Origin: Bacillota bacterium
GTDB lineage: Bacteria > Bacillota_A > Clostridia > Peptostreptococcales > Anaerovoracaceae
Length of the DNA stretch: 12,156 nt
NCBI GenBank assembly: GCA_017547345.1
Contig: JAFYPY010000023.1
Location: 1 to 12,156 of the forward strand
Direction: 5' to 3'
Each line of letters starts with the position of its first letter. Within the stretch, counting starts at the first letter, position 1. Of this stretch, positions 6,486 to 12,156 are shown piece by piece. The position numbers and the translations under genes were made by a program. The notes under the pieces were generated by a model. The model saw nothing but the letters and a program-made list of their open reading frames with translations. It was not told the origin of the DNA and did no database searches.

Positions 6486-8681
6486 TTATTGAATTTTCTT
6501 CGTTCTTAATCTTAACGAATTTGTCACAACACATACAGAACTCAAGCTCATTGCGCCCGCTGCAATCATTGGATTTAATAATAATCCAAAGGCAGGATAC
6601 AGAAGGCCTGCTGCCACCGGTATGCAAATTATGTTGTAGAAGAAAGCCCAGAAAAGGCTAAGTTTAATATTACTTATCGTCGCACGACTAAGTTTGACAG
6701 CTTTTTCAACTTCAAGAATGTCACTACCCATTAGAACCAAATCTGCGGCATCAATTGCAATATCAGTACCTGCACCAATAGCAATTCCTATGTCAGCTCT
6801 GGTAATAGCAGGCGCGTCATTGACACCATCCCCAACCATTGCAACTAGCTTACCTTGATCTTGAAGTTCTCTAATCACAGCCTCTTTGTCTGCCGGAAGA
6901 ACATTGGCATAAACTTTTGTAATGCCAACCTGTCTAGCGATACTGTCTGCGGTTATCTGATTATCGCCAGTAAGCATAACCTGCTCTATTCCAAGCCCAC
7001 CAATCATCGTAATTGCCTCAACGGAAGTCCTTTTGATTTCGTCCGCAAGAGCAATTATTCCAATAAGCTTGTAGTTATCAGCCACTAGAATAGTAGTCTT
7101 TCCCTGTTTTTGCAAGCTGGAAAGCTGTGTTTCTATTGAAGATGCAATTTCTCCAATGATAGACTCAATATGTTTTTTGTTCCCTGCATAGTATGCTTTG
7201 TTATCAAGTTTGGCTTCGATACCTTTTCCGAAAACATACTTAAACTCTTCCACATCTCTTGTTTCGATGCTGCGTTCACCGGCACAGGCACAAATAGCCT
7301 TTCCAAGAGGATGTTCGGACTGAGCTTCAAGGCTAGCTACAACAGCAAGAAGATCTTCCTCAGTCATATTTTCAATTGGAATTATATCCGTTACCGCCGG
7401 TTCCCCTTCCGTAACAGTTCCTGTCTTATCAAATACTATTGTATCTACTTTTCCAAGGTTTTCTAAAGCTTCTGCAGATTTGATAATTATTCCTTCCTTA
7501 GCACCTCTGCCAGTTCCCACCATAATCGCAACCGGAGTTGCTAGTCCTAAGGCACATGGACAAGATATTACTAGTACTGAAATACCACACAAGAACGCAT
7601 GACTCCAGTCAACTTCGCCGCTAAGCCCCGTAACAATTGCCCAAACCGCTACTGTCACAAGCGCTATACCTATCACAACAGGCACGAATACTCCACTAAC
7701 TTTATCGGCAAGTCTAGAAATCGGCGCCTTACTAGATGATGCCTCTTCAACAAGGCCTATAATCTTCGCAAGGACTGTATCTCCACCAACTTCTGTAGCC
7801 TTATAGGTTATATATCCATCAATATTAAGAGTACCGCCTACTACTTTATCCCCTGCAGAAATCTCTACCGGAATACTTTCTCCTGTAATTGCCGCCTGGT
7901 TTATAGAAGTCTCGCCGCTCAAAACAACTCCATCAACGGCAATAGTTTCTCCAGGTCTTGCAATAACTGTTTCTCCAACCTTTACAGCCGAAGTTTGAAC
8001 AATTAGTTCCTCGCCATCTCTAATGACAGAAACTGTCTTTGGCGTAAGGCTCATCAACCCTTCTAACGCATCGGTTGTCTTCTTCTTAGCTCTTGCTTCC
8101 ATCCATTTACCAAGAGTAACTAGAGTTAATATCATTCCCACTGAATCGAAGTACAGCAGCAAGATAGACGCAATAGTTCCTACTGCAATTAAAGAATCCA
8201 TGTTAGGCGCTCCTTTTAAGAGCATTGGTATGCCAACTTTATAGAACTTAAAGTTGGCTATAATAATCGGGATTACTAATATTGCACAAGTAACTTTTAC
8301 AGCCACCTCAGAAGGAAACATCGCCTGCACACCCATGAACATGGATATTACAAAAAGTGGCACAGCAAAGATTACGGAAGTTATAAATCTTTTTCTTAAT
8401 TTTGCTTCCTCTTGGTCTATTACATTTCTTCTTTCCTGGCCAGCATCACTTTCTTTTTCCTGAACTTTTGTTCCTTCTTCTGTGGCTCCATACCCCAGAT
8501 TTGATACCTCGTCCATGATTGCCTGACTAGTCAAAATGCCTTCATCAAAAACAACTTCCATGGAATTGGTAAGAAGGTTAACGTTGATGCTTTCCACGCC
8601 TTCCATCTTAGATATTCCCTTTTCTATTCTAGCAGAACAGGCCGCACAGCCCATTCCGGTAACATCGTATTTTTTCTTCAT
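6486..8681 (-). CDS. copA: Cu(I)-exporting P-type ATPase (P1B-1)
   Basis: Exports cytoplasmic Cu(I) across the membrane at the expense of ATP. The 731 residues, in order: one N-terminal HMA metal-binding domain with GMGC12AAC15; eight predicted membrane helices starting near 98; actuator TGES (267-270); the transmembrane ion motif C374-P-C376; phosphorylated Asp418 in DKTGT; nucleotide-binding-domain SEHPLG (455-460); TGDN (571-574); and hinge GDGVND (617-622). Copper selectivity of the P1B-1 type is supported by the CPC motif together with Y682-N683 in helix 7 and MSLSS (711-715) in helix 8. Most relatives have one or two N-terminal HMA domains; here there is one. The ATG has AAGGGG about 13 bases upstream, a long spacing, and no better start is available. 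The gene is monocistronic between its own promoter and terminator. No copper chaperone (copZ) or copper-sensing regulator lies in the window. Confidence 0.96.
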   Translation of the reverse strand: MKKKYDVTGMGCAACSARIEKGISKMEGVESINVNLLTNSMEVVFDEGILTSQAIMDEVSNLGYGATEEGTKVQEKESDAGQERRNVIDQEEAKLRKRFITSVIFAVPLFVISMFMGVQAMFPSEVAVKVTCAILVIPIIIANFKFYKVGIPMLLKGAPNMDSLIAVGTIASILLLYFDSVGMILTLVTLGKWMEARAKKKTTDALEGLMSLTPKTVSVIRDGEELIVQTSAVKVGETVIARPGETIAVDGVVLSGETSINQAAITGESIPVEISAGDKVVGGTLNIDGYITYKATEVGGDTVLAKIIGLVEEASSSKAPISRLADKVSGVFVPVVIGIALVTVAVWAIVTGLSGEVDWSHAFLCGISVLVISCPCALGLATPVAIMVGTGRGAKEGIIIKSAEALENLGKVDTIVFDKTGTVTEGEPAVTDIIPIENMTEEDLLAVVASLEAQSEHPLGKAICACAGERSIETRDVEEFKYVFGKGIEAKLDNKAYYAGNKKHIESIIGEIASSIETQLSSLQKQGKTTILVADNYKLIGIIALADEIKRTSVEAITMIGGLGIEQVMLTGDNQITADSIARQVGITKVYANVLPADKEAVIRELQDQGKLVAMVGDGVNDAPAITRADIGIAIGAGTDIAIDAADLVLMGSDILEVEKAVKLSRATISNIKLSLFWAFFYNIICIPVAAGLLYPAFGLLLNPMIAAGAMSLSSVCVVTNSLRLRTKKIQ

Positions 8682-8706
8682 TATCTATTTATTTCCCCTT
8701 AAATTA

Positions 8707-8735
8707 TTGCTATATCTCAACTTTTGAAATATACT
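8707..8735 (+). promoter_or_regulatory. Probable promoter of the PhzF-family gene
   Basis: TTGCTA (8707-8712) and TATACT (8730-8735) are separated by 17 bases. The start would be near 8742, giving a leader of about 75 bases before the ATG at 8818. The surrounding DNA is very A+T-rich, so chance matches are possible. Confidence 0.5.
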
Positions 8736-8746
8736 TGTACTATATA

Positions 8747-8763
8747 TTTATACCACATTTTTT
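8747..8763 (-). promoter_or_regulatory. Probable copA promoter (extended -10)
   Basis: On the minus strand TATAAA (8747-8752) is preceded by TGTGG and an A run (AAAATGTGgTATAAA), an extended -10. The -35 position (about 8770-8775, TCAATA) matches poorly, so activity would rely on the extended -10. Start is predicted near 8740, about 60 bases before the ATG, in DNA shared with the divergent promoter. Confidence 0.55.
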
Positions 8764-8800
8764 CGAAAATATTGAGTAGAAATTGTGACAAATGACTCAA

Positions 8801-8809
8801 AAGGAGGAG
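8801..8809 (+). promoter_or_regulatory. Strong ribosome binding site fixing the PhzF-family start at 8818
   Basis: AAGGAGGAG lies 8 bases before the ATG at 8818. An upstream in-frame ATG at 8785 would place this site inside the coding region and add residues not found at the start of PhzF proteins, so it was rejected as the start. Confidence 0.9.
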
Positions 8810-8817
8810 ACATAAAT

Positions 8818-9705
8818 ATGAAACTTTATATTGTAGATGCTTTTACTGAAACTCTTTTTGGCGGAAATCCTGCCGGTGTAGTAATCCTTCCAGAAGGTGC
8901 AGATTTCCCTACTGACGAAATCATGGTTAAGACAGCCGCTGAACTTCGTTACTCAGAAACTGCTTTCATTAAGAGAATCAATGAAAAAGAATTTAACATT
9001 CGTTATTTCACTCCTGCTGCAGAAGTTGACCTATGCGGCCATGCTACAATCGGTTCCTTCAAGGCACTTTTATATGGAGGTTATATCGAAGATAACAATA
9101 GCTATATCAACCACACTTTAGCTGGTGACCTAAACATAGACATCAAAGACGGTTTCGTTCTAATGGATATGGCTACTCCAGTTAAAATCAATGAAATCGC
9201 AGACGAAGAAGGTCTAGTTGAGCTATATAAGATTATGGGACTTGACTACGCTGATCAGAAGGCTAAGGGCGTAACTTTACTTCCTCAGATGGTTTCAACA
9301 GGACTTCCTGATATCATGATGCCTGTTGCATCCCAGAAAGACCTAGAAGCTATCGCACCTGACTTCCCTGCTTTATCAAAGCTTTCCGAAAAATACGAAG
9401 TCGTTGGCGTTCACGCTTTCACAACTGATGCTGTAGAAGGAACAACTTGCCATGTTAGAAACTTCGCTCCTCTATACGACATCGACGAAGAAGCTGCAAC
9501 TGGTACTTCCAACGGTGCTCTTACATACTACGGATACCTTAACGGTTTCGTAAAAGCAGGAGATGACTGCAGATTCGTTCAGGGCGAAAAGATGGAAAGA
9601 CCATCAGTTATCCTATCTCACCTTGATGTGGACGCTGAAGGCGCTTGCAAAATCAAGGTTGGCGGCAGCGGCGTAATGGTTGCTGAAGGAGATATTAAAC
9701 TATAG
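8818..9705 (+). CDS. PhzF/YddE-family isomerase-like protein
   Basis: A 295-residue cytosolic protein of the PhzF (phenazine biosynthesis-like, diaminopimelate epimerase fold) family. The N-terminal hallmark VDAFTETLFGGNPAGVV (6-22) is followed by the catalytic glutamate motif S46-E47-T48 (RYSETAF), the RYFTP segment and VDLCGHATIGS (70-80, His75). The second domain carries the C-terminal hallmark ATGTSNGAL (227-235). The residues before it read DEEAATG rather than the more common EDPATG, so the usual Asp is a Glu. There are no phenazine genes nearby. Most homologues have unknown substrates, so an isomerase role is only a family-level guess. The gene stands alone with its own promoter, a strong ribosome binding site and a terminator. 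Its codon use is rich in C-ending codons (ATC, TTC, GAC, AAC), unlike its neighbours, which suggests high expression. Confidence 0.9.
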   Translation: MKLYIVDAFTETLFGGNPAGVVILPEGADFPTDEIMVKTAAELRYSETAFIKRINEKEFNIRYFTPAAEVDLCGHATIGSFKALLYGGYIEDNNSYINHTLAGDLNIDIKDGFVLMDMATPVKINEIADEEGLVELYKIMGLDYADQKAKGVTLLPQMVSTGLPDIMMPVASQKDLEAIAPDFPALSKLSEKYEVVGVHAFTTDAVEGTTCHVRNFAPLYDIDEEAATGTSNGALTYYGYLNGFVKAGDDCRFVQGEKMERPSVILSHLDVDAEGACKIKVGGSGVMVAEGDIKL

Positions 9706-9720
9706 TTCGTTATACAAAAC

Positions 9721-9752
9721 AAAAGAGCTACGATAATCTTCGTAGCTCTTTT
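9721..9752. terminator. Shared bidirectional terminator between phzF-like and desulfoferrodoxin genes
   Basis: A 13-bp perfect stem AAAAGAGCTACGA (9721-9733) / TCGTAGCTCTTTT (9740-9752) has a 6-base loop. Rightward it ends in TTTTA; leftward in TTTTGTTTTG, so it can terminate both converging transcripts. It lies 15 bases after the PhzF-family stop and about 65 bases after the desulfoferrodoxin stop. Confidence 0.88.
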
Positions 9753-9817
9753 AGCATTCTTATGAACTCATTTATTTTTTTAAGGATTGAAAATCTTACT
9801 AAATCTCTTCTTGAATA

Positions 9818-10189
9818 TTATTTTTTCCAAAGGCCGTGTAGGTTGCAATATTCGTAAGCAGCAACTAATTCATCGCCTTCAGCTAGTACGAATTCTGCCA
9901 CTGGCTTTTCACCTGGGTTTAAGTACTTCTTCTGTACTGCACCGTTCTTAGTTTCGATTGCAACGAAACCGATGTAATGTTCTTCAAGCATTGGATGTTC
10001 AACTTCACCAACTTCTACCTTAACTACATTACCTTCAACAGTTACAACTGGAACATGCTTTTCAACTGCTGCATCTACTTCGCCAGGAACTAATTCCTTC
10101 ATTGGCTGTCCACAACATACTACTGGAACTCCAGATTCCTTAACTGCTTCTACGATATTTCCACAATGTTCACATACATAAAATTTCAT
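9818..10189 (-). CDS. dfx: Desulfoferrodoxin (two-iron superoxide reductase)
   Basis: Reduces superoxide to hydrogen peroxide in the cytoplasm of anaerobes, using electrons usually supplied by rubredoxin. The 123 residues hold two iron sites. The N-terminal desulforedoxin domain has C6-x2-C9 and adjacent C25-C26 (center I). The superoxide reductase domain has the E43-K44-H45 motif, H65 in EHPM, H71 in EEHYIGF, and C115-N-L-H118 in CNLHGLW, giving the four-His one-Cys center II and the conserved lysine next to it. The full Cys set makes it the 2Fe-SOR class rather than neelaredoxin. The ATG has GGAGG 8 bases upstream. It is monocistronic with its own promoter. No rubredoxin, rubrerythrin or clear PerR-type operator is visible nearby. 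Confidence 0.96.
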   Translation of the reverse strand: MKFYVCEHCGNIVEAVKESGVPVVCCGQPMKELVPGEVDAAVEKHVPVVTVEGNVVKVEVGEVEHPMLEEHYIGFVAIETKNGAVQKKYLNPGEKPVAEFVLAEGDELVAAYEYCNLHGLWKK

Positions 10190-10269
10190 AATATTTCCTC
10201 CAAATTTTCATTAAGTTTATTTTAATTTTCTGTTTAATCTCTTTTAGTCATTCGTTATTACTAACTTAA

Positions 10270-10298
10270 TTTATATATGCCACATTTTCAAAAGTTAA
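10270..10298 (-). promoter_or_regulatory. Possible promoter of the desulfoferrodoxin gene
   Basis: On the minus strand TATAAA (10270-10275) and TTAACT (10293-10298) are 17 bases apart. The stretch also contains AAAATGTGG (about 10280-10288) followed by CATATATAAA, so the exact -10 is ambiguous. The leader would be about 75 bases. The rest of the 10190-10326 gap is plain A+T-rich DNA without a GC-rich terminator for the upstream gene. Confidence 0.45.
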
Positions 10299-10326
10299 AA
10301 CATAAAATTTTAAATTTTTTTAATAT

Positions 10327-12156
10327 TTATAATATTTTTTCAAAAGGTCTATTTTTCGATATTTTCTGCTTGTCCAATTTTGATCTAATTTCTTCAGAAG
10401 TATTTATTACTTCTGCAAAAAATTCTCTTGCCGACATTCTCATTGCTCCATCGCCAAGGGCTGCCATCTGCACAGGTCGGTCGGAAGTTACAACCTTGAT
10501 GTCAAATTTTCTGCCCATCTCAAAAGCAGTCTTTTCTATAAATCTATCGGCAGTCTCAGCCTCTTTCGTATAGACTACTTCAAGGTTACCGTACTTCAGT
10601 TTGCTACCAATGTTTCCGGCCACTTTGTATCCATCAAAGACAACAACCATCCCTACCTTTTTGTAAGACTGATAGTTCTCTAGGATTTCAATAAAGGCTT
10701 CCCTCGCAGAATCTATATTCTTAGTGGCTAAATCTCTCATTTCATCCCAAGAAAAAATCACGTTATATCCATCCACAATGATGTACTCAGGATGCACCTT
10801 GCTGTCAGATTTGATGAGCTGAGGAAGCGGAGTTTCAGGCATCTTTCCACCGTGACTTCTCTTGCTAGCCTGAGCTCTTCTAAGAGCCTCATCACGCTTG
10901 CTTTCCCCATAGGTTCTCTTAAAGATTTCTTCAAGTTCCTTATTGCTCGCACTCATATATGAACTCTGTCTTGGAACTACAGTTTCTATTACCTTTTCTA
11001 AAACGCCTTCTTCGGAAAGTTCATAGCCACTTTCCACATGGGCCATCTCATCCACCTCATCCCAAGGAACATATTCTCCAGCCCCATGGCTACAGAATAT
11101 GGAACCTGTTTGGTTATCAAGGTCGCCATCCGGATTATAGGCAATTCTTGCAATCACTTCTTCCGCATTATGACACTTGTCATACCCCGCAAAAGTAGCC
11201 ATAAATCTACCCTTTCCTTTGGAAAAGGCTAACACTTCCTGCTGATAGTCTTGAAGAGTTGCAACCGGTCCAGTTCCCTCTATTATCGAAGTATCTTGAT
11301 CTTTGATTGTCGGTAGCCCTGGAGTGGCCCCAAGCTTTTGCATATCAGAAAGAACCCTTCCAACATTTTCATTGGGCACTTCTATTCTAAAGCTGTACAT
11401 CGGTTCTAACAGCACAGACTTAGCCTTCATAAGGCCTTGTCTTATAGCTCTATATGTAGCCTGTCTAAAGTCTCCACCTTCTGTGTGTTTTAGATGTGCT
11501 TTCCCTGCGATAATTGTCATCTTAATATCACAAATAGTCGATCCCGTTAAGACACCAATGTGTTCTTTCTCTGACAGGTGTCCCATGATTAGTCTCTGCC
11601 AGTTTTTAGCTAATCTATCCTCGCTAACCATGGCGTCAGTGATAACACCCGTTCCCCTAGGAAGAGGCTCTAGCAATATATGTACCTCCGCATAGTGACG
11701 AAGAGGCTCAAAATGCCCAATACCGATTACTGCCTCTTCTATAGTCTCCTTATAAATAACACTTCCGTTTCCAAAGGTAACATCCATGTCGAATCTTTCT
11801 TTTACAATATGCTGTAAGATTTCAAGCTCTAGCTTACCCATTACTTGAACATGGATTTCCTGGAGTTTTTCATTCCACATTATATTAAGGCTAGGGTCTT
11901 CTTCTCCTAGCTGTCTAAGTTTTTGCATTGCAGCAGTGGAATCTACGCCTAATGGCAGAATTAACTGATATGTCAAAGCTGGCGCAATCATCGGAAGCTG
12001 ATCGCTATCTGAGTTGTCACCTAGCGCTTGTCCTGCATAAGTTCTTGAAAGCCCATGCACTGAACAAATCATGCCTGCTGCTACATCTGTGGCAGTTTCA
12101 AAAGTCTTGCCGTTATATAGTCTAATCTGCTCAACCTTTTCTTCCCAGCCGTTACC
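10327..12156 (-). CDS. EF-G/TetM-like translational GTPase fused to a C-terminal Rae1/YacP-like NYN nuclease domain (5' part outside window)
   Basis: The frame is open through the right edge at 12156, so the true start and GTPase domain are outside. The first in-frame ATG inside the window (12072) is internal. The visible 609 residues begin in EF-G domain II (RTYAGQALG). Domain III follows (about 11982-11758; EEDPSLNIMWNEKLQEIHVQ), then domain IV (about 11757-11407; HYAEVHILLEPLPRGTG, GGDFRQATYRAIRQGL). Domain V comes next (about 11406-11173; LLEPMYSFRIEVPNENVGRV). A linker with SIFCSHGAGEYVPWDEV and an Arg/Lys-rich helix leads to an NYN domain (10791-10393). The NYN domain matches B. subtilis Rae1/YacP in VDGYNVI, ENYQSY, VVVFD, YTKEAETADRFIEK, VVTSD and RMSAREFFAEV. 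All its acidic residues are kept (Asp codons at 10771-10773, 10633-10635, 10546-10548, 10480-10482). Rae1 is known to cleave mRNA in the ribosomal A site. The fusion suggests a ribosome-acting RNase, as inference. No promoter is visible. Confidence 0.9.
   Translation of the reverse strand, partial: GNGWEEKVEQIRLYNGKTFETATDVAAGMICSVHGLSRTYAGQALGDNSDSDQLPMIAPALTYQLILPLGVDSTAAMQKLRQLGEEDPSLNIMWNEKLQEIHVQVMGKLELEILQHIVKERFDMDVTFGNGSVIYKETIEEAVIGIGHFEPLRHYAEVHILLEPLPRGTGVITDAMVSEDRLAKNWQRLIMGHLSEKEHIGVLTGSTICDIKMTIIAGKAHLKHTEGGDFRQATYRAIRQGLMKAKSVLLEPMYSFRIEVPNENVGRVLSDMQKLGATPGLPTIKDQDTSIIEGTGPVATLQDYQQEVLAFSKGKGRFMATFAGYDKCHNAEEVIARIAYNPDGDLDNQTGSIFCSHGAGEYVPWDEVDEMAHVESGYELSEEGVLEKVIETVVPRQSSYMSASNKELEEIFKRTYGESKRDEALRRAQASKRSHGGKMPETPLPQLIKSDSKVHPEYIIVDGYNVIFSWDEMRDLATKNIDSAREAFIEILENYQSYKKVGMVVVFDGYKVAGNIGSKLKYGNLEVVYTKEAETADRFIEKTAFEMGRKFDIKVVTSDRPVQMAALGDGAMRMSAREFFAEVINTSEEIRSKLDKQKISKNRPFEKIL

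Noticed and set aside
8785..8817. Earlier ATG as start of the PhzF-family gene
   Set aside because: It would put a near-perfect ribosome binding site inside the coding region and prepend 11 residues not typical of the family.
10190..10326. PerR-type operator before desulfoferrodoxin
   Set aside because: No good match to an inverted TTATAAT-type repeat; the region is simply A+T-rich.
10259..10330. Intrinsic terminator after the EF-G-like/NYN gene
   Set aside because: Only A+T palindromes occur there, with no GC-containing stem followed by a T run.
11303..11695. 130-codon open frame on the + strand inside the EF-G-like gene
   Set aside because: It is antisense to a conserved domain IV-V region and has no initiation signal or recognisable protein features.
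10327..12156. Acquired tetracycline-resistance gene of the tet(M) type
   Set aside because: Domains II-V are only distantly Tet(M)-like, the HTEGGDFRQATYRAIRQGL segment is closer to EF-G, and an NYN domain follows. Nothing around it suggests mobility. Calling it a resistance gene would overstate the evidence.

Overview
The window looks like chromosome of an anaerobic, low-GC Firmicute (class Clostridia). The evidence is A+T-rich DNA with strong AGGAGG-type ribosome binding sites, scpA/scpB condensin genes, a two-iron superoxide reductase, a short S11 D-Ala-D-Ala carboxypeptidase and an EF-G/Tet-like GTPase carrying a YacP/Rae1-type nuclease domain. Genus cannot be fixed from the sequence. No phage, transposon, CRISPR, tRNA or rRNA sequence was seen.

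Layout. Positions 1-221 (+) hold the end of a probable small lipoprotein, closed by a good intrinsic terminator that abuts a convergent gene. Positions 278-6351 (-) are one tightly packed block. In transcription order it reads: J-domain-like membrane protein, mtnA, EamA-type transporter, scpA, scpB, then a hairpin, then an S11 carboxypeptidase and a PyrK-like flavin/iron-sulfur protein. Most junctions overlap by 1-14 bases or are 4 bases apart. A clear extended -10 promoter at 6407-6434 drives the block. The only larger internal gap (scpB to carboxypeptidase) is almost filled by a terminator-like hairpin whose 3' arm is also the likely ribosome binding site of the next gene. Positions 6486-8681 (-) encode a Cu(I) P-type ATPase. 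It is divergent from a PhzF-family isomerase gene (8818-9705, +), and a compact two-promoter region lies between them. The PhzF gene converges on a desulfoferrodoxin gene (9818-10189, -) over a shared hairpin terminator. From 10327 to the window's right edge (-) lies the 3' portion of a large EF-G/TetM-like translational GTPase that ends in an NYN nuclease domain resembling the ribosome-associated endonuclease Rae1. Its GTPase domain is outside the window.

How the genes fit together. Most are housekeeping or stress genes: chromosome organisation (ScpAB), cell wall trimming, methylthioribose salvage, copper efflux and superoxide detoxification. The most novel objects are the EF-G-like/NYN fusion, whose architecture predicts a factor that enters the ribosomal A site and cuts RNA, and the J-like membrane protein that lacks the HPD motif. 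The hairpin upstream of the carboxypeptidase gene is an unusual regulatory arrangement that could set its output relative to scpAB.
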